From the NCBI GenBank assembly GCA_033557675.1, contig JAWQRM010000431.1:1-22722 (forward strand): a stretch of DNA of 22,722 bases, in the 5' to 3' direction. Below, piece by piece: positions 9,505 to 18,997 of the stretch. The position numbers and the translations under genes were made by a program. This DNA comes from Coptodactyla brooksi. Lineage: Eukaryota > Arthropoda > Insecta > Coleoptera > Scarabaeidae. How positions within the stretch are numbered: position 1 is the stretch's first letter; each line of letters opens with the position of its first letter. The notes beneath the pieces were generated by a model. It saw nothing but the letters and a program-made list of their open reading frames with translations, had not been told where the DNA came from and ran no database searches.

Positions 9505-10365
9505 ATGGAACAAAGAGCAAATATTAAATTTTGTTTTAAACTGGGAAAAAATTGAGACTTACGAATTGATGAAAAAAGTTTATGGTGATGATTGTATGTC
9601 TAAAGTTAGAGTTTATGAGTGGTTCAATTGTTTTAAAAATGACTGTCAAGATTTAAATGATGGTTAAAGACCTGGTCATCCAGAACGTAAATATCGTGCT
9701 GAATTGGTAGAAAATTTGTTGGAAATATCCGTGAAATCATTGCTGTCGTCGAAAATTTTACTGTGAGAATGTTGGCTGAAGAACTAGAAACAAATAGAGA
9801 AGCTGTTCGTCAAATTTTGAGCCAAGATTGAGGAAAAAGAAAACTTTGTACACGTATTGTTCCACATGCTTTAAATGACGACCAAAAAATTGCTCGTGTA
9901 GAGAATTGTAAAGACCTCATTAAAACTGCTGAAAATGATCCAGATTTTTTGATTCGATCATAACTGGTGATGAAATATAGTACTTTAAATATGATTCAGA
10001 AACTAAGCATCAATCTTCAGAGTGGAAGTCGAAAGGTGAGCCAAAACCAAAAAACCTGCGCTTTCAGAAATCAAGAATCAAGACAATGTTGATTACTTTT
10101 TATGATTTGCAAGAGATTGTCCACAATGAAGTTGTTCTACAACGTAAAACTGTCAATGGAGAATATTGTTTAGCAGTTTTACATCGCTTGTGGTCAAGAA
10201 CTGTATGTGTTAGGCCTGAATATTCAACAGGAAAGCAACTGTTTTTATTGCATGATAATGCACCACCACATAAGACATTAAAAGTTTGTTAATTTTTAAT
10301 GATATTTGCGAAAACAAATATCTGTGTCACTGACCGCCCATCGTATTCGCCTCATATATCACGAT
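9505..10365 (+). pseudogene. Mariner transposase, truncated and frameshifted
   Basis: It starts at the ATG at 9505 with MEQRANIKFCFKLGK, the typical mariner N-terminus. The helix-turn-helix region follows in a shifted frame: Y-E-L-M-K-K-V-Y-G, then DDCMSKVRVYEWFNCF. Later blocks are MLAEELETNREAVRQIL, KLCTRIVPHALNDDQK and NCKDLIKTAENDPDFL. The first catalytic Asp lies in I-T-G-D-E (9969-9971). From 10086 a single frame reads TMLITFYDLQEIVHNEVVLQ on to LLHDNAPPHK, with the second catalytic Asp at 10254-10256. The protein stops matching at Y-S-P-H-I-S (about 10360), where the family has Y-S-P-D-L-A-P-C-D. The third Asp of the DD34D triad is therefore lost at the junction with the next element. 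The cut-and-paste transposase is dead: stops, several frameshifts and a lost 3' end. Confidence 0.8.
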
Positions 10366-10490
10366 GCACGTTTCGCCGACCAAGTCGGCATCGTTGTTAT
10401 GTTAAATTTACAATGTTAAATTTACATTGCAGTTGTAAATTTTGTGTCGAATAGTTTATTACTATTCATATTTTAACGTGTATTATTGTA

Positions 10491-10526
10491 GGCTGATGAT
10501 GTGAATTTGTATTCACGAAACGTCCC
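10491..10526 (+). ncRNA. Candidate hammerhead ribozyme core
   Basis: The three hallmarks occur in order: CTGATGA (10493-10499); stem II GTGAAT/ATTCAC (10501-10506 and 10511-10516) with loop TTGT after one extra T; then GAAA (10517-10520) running into C-G-T-C, the expected cleavage site being after GTC at 10524. GG before and CC after can start stem I. Stem III would be only A-C/G-U with no loop, so activity as a monomer is doubtful; minimal forms of this kind are reported for PLE ribozymes, which are thought to act as dimers. The motif match is seen in the sequence; function is inferred. Confidence 0.5.
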
Positions 10527-10676
10527 AGTATATAAATTTATGCAAGTAAAGAGGCTATTTTATTATTTTATATTTAATCATAGAATTAATGTAGAAATCG
10601 TGAGATTGCTTAAAAATGTATTCAACAATAGATTCTTGGATGCATTTGAAAGTTCAGAATTATATACTTTAAATGA

Positions 10677-10712
10677 TGAGTTATTGATAAATATATCTTT
10701 ATCAATAACTCA
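10677..10712. repeat. Perfect 15-bp inverted repeat, 6-nt loop
   Basis: Arm tgagttattgataaa (10677-10691), loop tatatc, exact complement at 10698-10712. It lies inside the interior of foldback copy 3. Confidence 0.9.
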
Positions 10713-11036
10713 ATTGATAAAGAAAGGGAGATAATACCGTTCAGTCCCCAGTATGACTTATAAAAATCAATAAAGTGTAAATACAGGTTTAGAAAAATCA
10801 CGCCAGGAACAAAAAATATACTTTAAATTGTTTCTATTGGTCGCGCTCGACAGAAGTTCAATATCCGGTTGTCACCTTTCAGTATATAATAGAACAGACT
10901 GTAGTTTTTAACTCCTCTGTTTTTCGTGATTCCCGATGATGCCGACTTGGTTGGCGAGACGTGCGTCGAGCAGTTAATTTCCTGGTTTGGTGGTAACCAT
11001 TGACGAACTTTCTACAAAACCAAAAGTTCCAAATAC

Positions 11037-12147
11037 TGTGCATTTAATATTTTTTACCGAGTACAATAAGAATAAGAAGAACAACATCTATCTAGCGGCA
11101 ACAAAAGTCAAATGCATATCCTGCAAGATAAATCTTTAGAAATAAGCAAAACAATTCAGAGGGCAGGCTTTTTTATGTTTGAATTATATTAAATTTGTTG
11201 TGTTTGTAGATCCCCTCAGTCGAAGCTTTTCAGTTTCGACTGACGGTTTCGTGTCTGGTAAGAATGAACATTACTATTTGCTTTCTTTTTGTTAAAATTG
11301 ATAAATGGGTTTGTAAATTCGATTATAGCACATTTGCAGAAAATGTACAAAGTACACATATAGAAAGTGAAGAAATGCTTTATGCTAAACTGCGTTATAA
11401 AATATTTGAAAATACATTTTGTGTACTATAAAGTCACCGAGTAAAAATAGAACTGTTCCATCATCCAATTTCTAGACCACCTAGTATAGATACGGCCACT
11501 TGAAGGCTTAAGCGCTATGCCCAAGAGTTATGAATGATTGTACGATTAAATTACGACTAGCGTTCTATCTTAATTTGTCCGAGACTTTCCACGAGAAAGT
11601 TTTGTTTATTGGACGCAGGTGTAAACGAAAGCAAGTCGTGTAATAAGAATTCGCGTGAGATGGGGAGGGACGTATGCAGCGATCTCGTTCATAAAAGTTT
11701 ATATGCACGACGTTTACGTATGTATGTTGGTGTCATATCTCGGTACGAGGTAATCTCTATTCAATTAATGACCGACTCACGATACTTTTGGTTTCTTTTG
11801 TATGGCACCCAACAGAACTTCTTATGACAACCGAAATACCGGGATTATGGTGAAACTTATGGTGTTTTAATATACATATTTTATGAGAGATCTACAACCT
11901 TCCTTTTCTAAATCGTATGGTACCCTATTTATTTGTGGAAATGGAGATCTGTTGCTTCGTAGTAATTAAAACGAACAAACAGAAGGTTTATCTAGAAAAG
12001 TTTCTTCAGGAGAATGACATTTTCATGACATTTAAAAATAAATGTGAATAAAAACAACGTTGTGGTTGGGATGTTTATTAGTTTTAGAGGTAATCTATTG
12101 TAAAATTCTTTCTACACGTAACATATGTATCAGTTATTTCTCGAGGT
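11037..12147. other. No recognised gene
   Basis: One perfect inverted repeat: tcagtcgaa (11216-11224) and its complement (11235-11243), 10-nt loop. An open stretch at 11609-11827 has no recognised domain. The segment gttgtggttgggatgttta at 12059 recurs with few changes at 18686 (26 of 29 bases over the pair). Confidence 0.5.
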
Positions 12148-12800
12148 AATGTTCGAAAAATGAAATTGTGTGAGCTCGTAATGGAGAAAGCCGATCAAGA
12201 TGAAGACTTCATTGGAAATATTGTTTTCATCGATGAGAGCACTTTTCCATTACAAAGAAAACACAATTCATCTGTTGTTCGATATTTGTCTCATAAAAAC
12301 ATGCATAAAAGGTTTTCTACTATATACGCACCCAATATTCCCAAAACTTTAATGTTTGGGATGGAATCTTGAGCGACCCTTTCCTATTGATGGGATATTA
12401 ATTGGCCGAAAATATCGAGACTTACTTGAAACGAAAACAGTTCCATCTATTCAAAACATTCCTTCAACGGACTTGGACACGATTTGATTTCAGCAAGGCG
12501 GCTGTTCAACGCATGATATATGAGGGTTTGAAGATTTTTTAACAAATTATTTTAAAACCGCATTGTGACTAGGGCAGGGGATATTAAATGGCCCACGCAG
12601 TCTTCAGATTTATTCCTAAACGATTTTTTTCTATATATGTTTCTGAAACAAACCATTTATGGGTATGTGCGAAAATTTGTTTACCCTAAGGGTTAAAATA
12701 ATGGATGCAGCTAACCTTATAACATCTGAGATATATTCTAATGTTAGAAGCAATTTATATAAAATGTTAAGATATTGCTGAATTTTTATTTTCGAAAAAA
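12148..12800 (+). pseudogene. Decayed Tc1/mariner-superfamily transposase (DDE)
   Basis: From the ATG at 12160 a clean frame reads KLCELVMEKADQDEDFIGNI, then VFIDESTFPLQRKHNSSVVR, the block around the first catalytic Asp (12232-12234). Shifted frames follow: NFNVWDGILSD (about 12350-12380); P-I-D-G-I-L-I-G-R-K-Y-R-D-L-L; and F-Q-Q-G-G-C, where families have F-Q-Q-D-G, so the second Asp is read as Gly at 12497-12499. Then come WPTQSSDLFLNDFFLYMFLK and QTIYGYVRKFV, matching the third-Asp block and the W-G-Y-L-K-like C-terminal motif, and late IMDAANLITSEIYSNVRSNL. The protein differs from the mariner at 9505, so it represents a separate family. Subfamily unknown; no terminal repeats identified. 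Confidence 0.65.
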
Positions 12801-12955
12801 ACTTTTTTGGGAAAAGTCGGCGATTGTTCAAGCAAAAAAAAAATATCGTATGATTTTTCATTCGACGTTCAGACGGCGTTTAAATAAAAAGAATTATCAG
12901 AAAAAAAATCTGAACAGGCCCTGCATTCAACCGCCAAGTTTTAACCGAATCTCGC

Positions 12956-12957
<2 letters not shown>

Positions 12958-12999
<42 letters not shown>
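12958..12999. repeat. (AT)n microsatellite
   Basis: 21 uninterrupted AT units (42 bp). Confidence 0.95.
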
Positions 13000-13001
<2 letters not shown>

Positions 13002-13158
13002 TATAGATATATCATTCATTTTTGTTAAAAACAACTACTGTGAATTTAATTCTAGTCTACTCCTCTATAGTTATTTAACATAATAGGTGCACTTAAGTCG
13101 ATACCACTAAAGGGTATCTGTTCATAAATTAATTTGCTATGCTAATTTGCCTATTAGC

Positions 13159-13267
13159 AGGTGTATTAAATTATTCAATGAACTGCCAATTAATATAAGG
13201 ACTAATAGTATTTGCAAGTTCAAAAATAATAAAAGCACTTATTTATTTAAAACAATATTATTATCTC
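13159..13267 (+). pseudogene. Probable LINE RT C-terminal tail fragment
   Basis: One frame reads RCIKLFNELPINIRTNSICK, then FKNNKSTYLFKTILL. The pattern I-K-L-F-N-E-L-P-x-x-I-K/R...F-K...L-F-K-x-x-L is the extreme C-terminal motif of CR1/Jockey-like LINE RTs; the same motif appears more diverged at about 862-890 (IKIWNELL). Upstream similarity fades within a few dozen bases. Short, so modest confidence. Confidence 0.4.
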
Positions 13268-14741
13268 GAATTTCGTATAGCACTAGGTATGGTATGGGTC
13301 ACTAATTCCATGGGGGGTTGAAAGCTGGAGTGCGCTTCGTTTTGTACTAATTTCAGCGTATCAGAACGTTGCTTCGAATTGCTCTCAAGGCGTTGGAAAA
13401 TTTGTTTCCTCGGCTTATTTCTTGGTTAGTGTTTCACCTTGAGCATACCCTATGCAACAGCGGGCGAAACTTTTACTTTTTCATTTTGTTCCAATTTATT
13501 TTACTAGCTGATTATGACTAATACACTTCTTGCTTGAACTTATATTTGGCACTTCATTTACCACAATTCGTTACACATGAATTACTGGCATCGCTTTTTG
13601 TTATTTTTAAATTAAGCTCAAATTTTGATAATATAGAAACACAAATTACCTACTGGCAATTTACGCTTATAATGTAATTGGCTGACCACCGTAATGGTAG
13701 TCGGTCATTACGAATCCGTAATTGTGTAATTCACGTTTCGTATTGGTAACCTGATGAAATCGGTTGGAAATTTACTCCAGTCTGCTTTGACTTTGTTAAA
13801 TATTTAAAAAAGTTGTTCAACTTGATTCGCGAATAAGCGTAAGGGTGCCTCTCTTGTACAGTCGATTACAATCCCATTCGATGATCTTGACTTTGAGTGG
13901 AGCTGTTTTCAATTCGGCAGAACAGCTTTTTGGCTTAAAAATAACCAGTCTGAGTGAATTAGTGAATTTATTGGTATTACTGTTGGTATTTTTTCAGTTA
14001 TTTTTAGCTTATGCGGAATATTTACTGTAAATATTTGGGCTAAACCTCTTTTTCCGCCATTCGAATTCGCCGCTGATGCAAATCGCTGGGTTAATACGCT
14101 GTTTACGACCGTAAATTAGCATATGTCCGATTCTTTGCCTAATCTTTGATTTTTAACATCGTCGGAAGTGGGCAAGATAAATTTGAATATTTACGATTCG
14201 TTTTTATGTGCCCATGGATGCGGGAACGTAAAAATTGTGTACCGACTCTCTCACGAAGTTGATATTTGCAAGTCAAATGTTTCCTGCATATTGACATTCG
14301 AATGACAGCTAAAGACTTCGAGTAATCCAACTTCGACATAAAAACCTCTAAATAGTATAGTGGTAAGAAGTAATAATTATATACTGAATGCAGTAGTCTT
14401 CTACGTTTCCTCTGGTAATTATTAGTAAAAGATCAACATAATTACTGGAAAAGTTTTTTTCTCCAGTAGTCGTGTGAAAGGATATTTCATCTGAATAACA
14501 CATTTAATGGCTTATATTAGACAGTACGACCGAATGGACAAAAGACAATGTATGAAATTTGTATTGATACAACGTAAAATAAACCATGTGAATGAGATGG
14601 AACGGTGTCAAAGAATAGTAGCTTTTAATTGTTTTAAAGTATAAATGTTTAATATGTTTTTCATATGTTTCATATCTATACATTAACTTTCATGCACCGT
14701 ATAAATGCACCGAAGAGTAATTTAGAAGATGAAAAAATAAG

Positions 14742-14742
<1 letters not shown>

Positions 14743-14777
<35 letters not shown>
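14743..14777. repeat. (TA)n microsatellite
   Basis: 35 bp of uninterrupted TA repeat, followed by further TA-rich sequence. Confidence 0.95.
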
Positions 14778-14780
<3 letters not shown>

Positions 14781-14801
14781 ATACAGTATATTATATATAT
14801 T

Positions 14802-14853
14802 ATTATAGTATACTTTTTGTATACTATAATACAAATACTTTTTGTATTTGTAT
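14802..14853. repeat. Two abutting perfect hairpins with the same loop
   Basis: First: attatagtatac (14802-14813), loop ttttt, exact complement (14819-14830). Second: atacaaatac (14829-14838), loop ttttt, exact complement (14844-14853). They overlap by two bases and share atac-ttttt-gtat at the centre. Confidence 0.9.
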
Positions 14854-15343
14854 GTTATGTACATTTTACATTTAATTATTTCCGTAAACAAACCTAATAG
14901 TGCATTATATCGACTATGAAGGTTCTGAAACAACAAAATTAATAAATATGTACCTTTGAGATAATAAATATAAATTAATAGGGAAGAATTGGGGTTGAAT
15001 GATGGATATTTGACCACAAAATTGTTCGATGTGTGTTGAATAGTTAGAACATTTCTAAACTATAATGAATCAACACAGCAAATTCATTAGCGGACAAAAG
15101 ATGGTTGTCTATCTCTCGCTAGTATATGTATATATTTTAAAATATTTATTGTTTCTGAATAACCAACACCTCGTTCAGATGGTGTGTGGCATTATTGTAT
15201 TGGAACAGATAAGGACCACAATCCAAGAGTTATTATAGCGTAGGAAGCACAGGACTGTCGATCAATCGTTGTCGATACAAGGAATAAACGCTTATTCAGT
15301 AAAAGTAACTCCAGGGATGTAACGAAACGCATTTAATAATACG

Positions 15344-15383
15344 ATAAACTATAAACATCAATTATATGATGTTTATAGTTTAT
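15344..15383. repeat. Perfect 17-bp inverted repeat, 6-nt loop
   Basis: Arm ataaactataaacatca (15344-15360), loop attata, exact complement at 15367-15383. No coding context. Confidence 0.92.
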
Positions 15384-15639
15384 AATAAGACAATCGTTTC
15401 CTTTTTTTCAATAAGGGTGTAACTCGCAATGTTTGGACTTTCATTACTTTACATTGACAAGAGTAATCTAAAAATTAAAATCTGTACGAATGGTAATTAA
15501 GTTGGAATATGTTGGTTCAGTTTGAATGGCATACCCTATTACAATTAACGCTATTAATGAAAAAGCATACCAAAAATTGTTGTTACTTTTTCACTATTGT
15601 ACTGCTTTCTTTTATTCTTATTTGCATTTATAGTTCTAA

Positions 15640-15655
15640 CCCTGCTGTGCTTCTC
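15640..15655 (+). repeat. piggyBac left terminal inverted repeat
   Basis: ccctgctgtgcttctc; the first nine bases are identical to the complement of the right end. Confidence 0.75.
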
Positions 15656-15801
15656 GGGTCAATACGACCTGGAATGGATTTTCAGGTTCTATAACTTGCT
15701 GGTGCGTAAAGTATAATATTGCTAAATAATTTTTACAAGAAATTTTTATTATATTTTTGAAACAAGGTTGTTACGTACATAACCTCGGGTCATTATGATC
15801 C
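15655..15801 (+). repeat. piggyBac left subterminal motif pair
   Basis: cgggtcaatacgacc at 15655-15669 and cgggtcattatgatcc at 15786-15801. The right-end relative is cgggttactatgactcg at 17687-17703. The motif is nearly self-complementary. Likely transposase-binding or host-factor sites, by analogy with the internal repeats of known piggyBac ends. Confidence 0.6.
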
Positions 15802-16036
15802 AAAACTATTTACATTTATTTGACTTTATGTAATTTTATTTTTAACCTTATTTATGTGTAAATAAGTACAAGTTACAATACAATAAGTGTATTATAACTG
15901 TATGGCAATTAACAAGATTATGCTTTCATAATGATCGAATATGCAAGTCTGTGCATGTATGGGCATGTCTGTGCGTACATACTAATATACCATATACATA
16001 GGGAACGCGGACAGCGGACAAACATGATCATAAATA

Positions 16037-17481
16037 ATGGCGAGGTGATTTTCATCTGATGCAGAAATCCCAGAGATACATGCAAATGCATTCGATGATG
16101 AAGATACTTCTGAGATTGAAAATCATACTAGTTATCATACCGACTACGAGGAACCCGAAGCAGACTATGAGTCTTCAGATAATGATGTAGTGCAAACAAA
16201 TACTGTGGTTCTTGTCCAGTTAGTATAGTCAAAAGACAAAGATGTATCTTGGATGTTAGAACCTTTTATCCAACGTGGGCGAGTGTCTAGCCAAAATATA
16301 ATAGAAGTTACTCCTGGTCCAACTAGGTATGCCATATCCAGGATGAAGAATATTCTATCTGCCTTTCAAGTTATCGTGAACCCCACACTTGAAAATATTG
16401 TGTTGATAATGAGCAATATTGAAGGTCAGAGAGTGCACGAACTCGATTGGGAAGATCTGGATTATATTACAGTACAAGCGCATATGTATAGAATTATTAT
16501 TGTTGGCACGAGTATATAAATCACACGGCGGACCAACAAAAAGTTTGTAGGATGCGGAAACCGGTAGACCTATTTTCGTACAATGATGTTGAAAGTTTTT
16601 TTATCGAATATCACGCATATTACGTTTCGACGATAAGGTCGATCGTGAACAAAGGAGAGCAAGTAATAAATTAGCCCCTATAAGAGAGTTTTGGGAGAAG
16701 TGGATAGAAATTATGTCTAGATTGTGCAATGTGGGTGATAATGTTACTATTGACGTACAACTTGTTGGCTTCAGAGGACGCTTTCATTTCAAGCAGTATA
16801 CCGCCAGCAAGCCAGCAAAATATGGCATCAAAATGTGGACTCCTCAACAGAAAACTTACAATGTTAGGTACAACGGTGAAAGAAAATAAATCCGAACTTC
16901 CCGTGATTACAATAAGTAAAGATGTACATAGTTCCACTTTCTATTTCACCAAAGATACCACAATTGTGCCTAAAGAATAAAGAAACGTTATTCTCATGAG
17001 CACAATGCACTGTGATAAGGAAGTGAGCAGCAGGAACGACAAGAAGCCACAAATAATACTAGAATATAACTCTCCCAAAGTGGCAGTTGATACATTAGAT
17101 CAAAGCATTGCAGCATATACTTGCAAAACTAATCGATGGCATATTATTTCGTTCTGCAATATACGTGATGTTGGTGCTTATAATGCATTTCTGTTATGGA
17201 GAGAAATAAATCTAGTTTGGAATAAGAACGTTCTGTACAAGAGAAGACTATTTCTGGAAGAATTGGGCAAAGTGATAGTAACTCCATATATGATGTCAAG
17301 AGAACATAAACCTCGAAGTAGCTGTGCCATCTACATCTGGTGCAATCAGTAAAATAAAAGAGCACGATATAATATGTGTCCATCAAAATGTGACAATAAA
17401 ACAAGTATAACATGTTGTAAGTGTAATAAATATTTGTGTAAGGTTCATGCGGTGTGTTATTATCACCAATGTAAAGATTAG
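16037..17481 (+). pseudogene. piggyBac transposase, broken
   Basis: Possible start ATG at 16037, followed by a stop at 16046; an acidic N-terminal region (IPEIHANAFDDEDTSEIEN and on), another stop at 16226, then D-K-D-V-S-W-M-L-E-P-F to the stop at 16517. In a second frame (about 16623-16889): RFDDKVDREQRRASNKLAPI, TIDVQLVGFRGRFHFKQY and SKPAKYGIKMW; the Asp at 16752-16754 corresponds to the first catalytic Asp. A third frame resumes with LLNRKLTMLGTTVKENKSEL, then MSTMHCD and QIILEYNSPKVAVDTLDQ, the third catalytic Asp being at 17089-17091. It ends with the Cys-rich C-terminal domain CPSKCDNKTSITCCKCNKYL, then C-K-V-H-A-V-C, stopping at 17479-17481. About 90 residues around the second catalytic Asp are deleted between KMW and LLNRK. 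Confidence 0.8.
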
Positions 17482-17686
17482 GCAATAATTGGATGCTCAT
17501 CAGAATTTATTTCATATTCTCCCTCGTTTTTAGATTTAGTGTTTGTCATATTTTTTGTTATAATACATTTTACTTTTGTTAGTAACAAGATTGCGTTTCA
17601 TCGTTGTTTGCGTTTATATACTGTAATGAAATCACAATATATAAATTTCGATCTATTCTTGACCATCCTTCTATACCTGCATACAT

Positions 17687-17742
17687 CGGGTTACTATGAC
17701 TCGAAAGACAAGTGTGTAGTACAACTAAGGAGAACAGCAGGG
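17687..17742 (-). repeat. piggyBac right end: subterminal motif and terminal repeat
   Basis: cgggttactatgactcg (17687-17703) followed, 39 bp inside the end, by the terminal repeat ggagaacagcaggg (17729-17742), then the ttaa target. Confidence 0.75.
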
Positions 17743-18378
17743 TTAATAGACTAATAGACCTGCTACTGAAAAACGAATGGATGATTTAACACTTTATTTT
17801 CAGTAAACAAAGTGTTAAAAAGGTATTATTTATTAGTGCAAATTAAACGGTAAAACACAAATAAAGTAAACAATACATCAAATAAGTACAGCATCAGACA
17901 TTTTAATGCCTCTTGCCTATAAAGTAAACCAATTACCGTTTAATGGCTATGAATACAATTCACAAAAAAAAAACAACAGTTGAACAAAATACGCATTGAA
18001 TGTGAACTAATTTATTTTTGACTATGTAATGGTCGACGCAAATTATTCTAACGAACCGTTTATGAATTAAATTTTCCGCTGAGGTAACTAAACACAAGAA
18101 CAATTTCAAGAAATTTCGACAATCCATTAACGTCCAACAGTTTGTCATTAGGAATCGAAAATGACCTTAAATTATTCACAGCATTTAATCATAACCATAA
18201 TACCATGAAAATGTATTAAATAATAACGTTTAAATAATAACCAAGGGAATAACTGTAGAAACACTGCACACAGATATTAAGCGTTTAAAATAACAAATAC
18301 ATTGTTTCTAAATTCATTTTGTCGTGCCATTAAAAGTTATTTTAATCTTTTTTTAGTTCATCTAGAGCATTCCGTGCT
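17743..18378. other. No recognised gene
   Basis: Just outside the piggyBac right end there is a perfect inverted repeat tttaacacttt (17785-17795) and its complement (17809-17819), loop 13 nt. The rest is A/T-rich without coding signal. Confidence 0.5.
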
Positions 18379-18386
18379 TATATAAG
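18379..18386 (+). promoter_or_regulatory. TATA-like box
   Basis: tatataag within gcttatataagttcaaccct. A start near 18410-18420 (ttgcgttcacatcaac) would be at roughly the right distance. It may drive the small ORF at 18509, but in such A/T-rich DNA the motif can occur by chance. Confidence 0.3.
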
Positions 18387-18508
18387 TTCAACCCTGAGGT
18401 ATTGTGCAAATTGCGTTCACATCAACAGTTCCTATTAGTGTTTACGAAGTATAACAAGGTCACTACAAATTAGTTCCTTTTTTGTCAGTTTAATGAAAAT
18501 AACAAAAC

Positions 18509-18652
18509 ATGACGTTTTTTCGACTGAAGGTTACCAATTTACCAACACACGAGTACCGTGTTCGCCTCATTAAGAGAAGTCATACTGCTCCAGCTAACTT
18601 CTTGTTGGTGACACCTGTAAAGTCCAAAGTAAGAAAGTTCAAAATTAGATAA
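18509..18652 (+). CDS. Hypothetical 47-residue ORF or first coding exon
   Basis: The ORF opens at an ATG with a good insect context (caaaacATGa), preceded in frame by a stop, and runs 47 codons. The product begins MTFFRLKVTNLP and is basic, with THEYRVRLIKRSHTAPANF in the middle; I recognise no family, signal peptide or membrane segment. Its central part is less A/T-rich than the surroundings. A consensus-like splice donor (aaa|gtaaga) after base 18628 would end the exon after exactly 40 codons in phase 0. A pyrimidine tract ending ttttttgtcag at 18486 could be an acceptor before the ATG. A TATA-like box lies 130 bp upstream. A repeat-related segment begins at 18686. It could be a small gene, an exon or a chance ORF. 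Confidence 0.25.
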   Translation: MTFFRLKVTNLPTHEYRVRLIKRSHTAPANFLLVTPVKSKVRKFKIR

Positions 18653-18685
18653 ACTGAAATATATGTCGAGTATTAAAACAGTATT

Positions 18686-18714
18686 GTTGTGGTTGAGGTG
18701 TTTGTTAGTTTTAG
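18686..18714 (+). repeat. Dispersed 29-bp segment shared with 12059-12087
   Basis: gttgtggttgaggtgtttg and the following bases agree with 12059-12087 at 26 of 29 positions. Likely the trace of a shared, unrecognised repeat. Confidence 0.5.
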
Positions 18715-18997
18715 TGATTACGGAACCATAGATTTCATAAAAACAATATATAAATAATACAAAACTAAATAACGGTAATAAAGAAACGTTGTGTTTAAAA
18801 ATAACAAAATTAAAAGTATTATATTTTGAAATTGAAAAAGTTTTTTGCTTTGTTTCCTTTCTCGTATCCATTTCCATAGTAACTGCATAAAACATTGTAA
18901 AACTGCATATCTGTAACTGCATAAAAGAAGAAAAAAACATTCTGATTGTTGTACCAGTTCCTCCAAATAAACTCATGATGTAAGTAATAGTAGGTAA

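Larger units (their letters stand above)
10362..11036. mobile_element. Foldback/PLE-terminal-like element copy 3 with interior
   Basis: The left partial arm (10362-10393) reads cgatgcacgtttcgccgacc then aagtcggcatcg. The right arm (10932-11036) is the inverted equivalent: cgatgatgccgacttggttg, then gcgagacgtgcgtcgagc, followed by arm sequence ending caaaagttcc. The arms face each other across about 540 bp that carry a separate hammerhead-like core (10491-10526), a 78-codon open frame (10501-10734, no recognised domain) and a perfect hairpin. Hammerhead-like cores in terminal repeats are known from Penelope-like retroelements, so this may be PLE terminal sequence rather than a DNA transposon; no RT or nuclease lies between the arms. 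It replaces the end of the mariner. Confidence 0.5.
13268..15639. other. No recognised gene; simple repeats and hairpins
   Basis: Open stretches at 13845-14030 (hydrophobic, L/V-rich), 14041-14115 and, on the minus strand, 14139-14339 show no recognised domain. The stretch holds a (TA)n microsatellite at 14743-14777, twin hairpins at 14802-14853 and a 17-bp hairpin at 15344-15383, all listed separately. Confidence 0.5.
15640..17742 (+). mobile_element. piggyBac-type transposon, internally deleted
   Basis: The ends are an imperfect terminal inverted repeat: ccctgctgtgcttctc at 15640 and, read on the minus strand, ccctgctgttctcc ending at 17742. piggyBac inserts at TTAA; the right flank is ttaa (17743-17746) and the left flank is ctaa (15636-15639), one base off. 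A pseudogenised piggyBac transposase lies in between on the plus strand. A near-palindromic subterminal motif of the form cgggt-y-a-n-ta-n-ga occurs twice near the left end and once near the right end. Confidence 0.8.

Noticed and set aside
12775..13083. 102-codon open stretch over the (AT)n tract
   Set aside because: Much of it is microsatellite (alternating Ile-Tyr) and the tail of the transposase pseudogene.
13740..13775. cctgatgaaatcggttggaaat as another hammerhead
   Set aside because: There is no stem II between CTGATGA and GGAAA, and no GTC site after it.
18539..18976. 145-codon minus-strand open stretch, the longest in its area
   Set aside because: Low-complexity, Phe/Tyr-rich translation of A/T-rich DNA with no motif; the plus-strand ORF at 18509 has better start signals.
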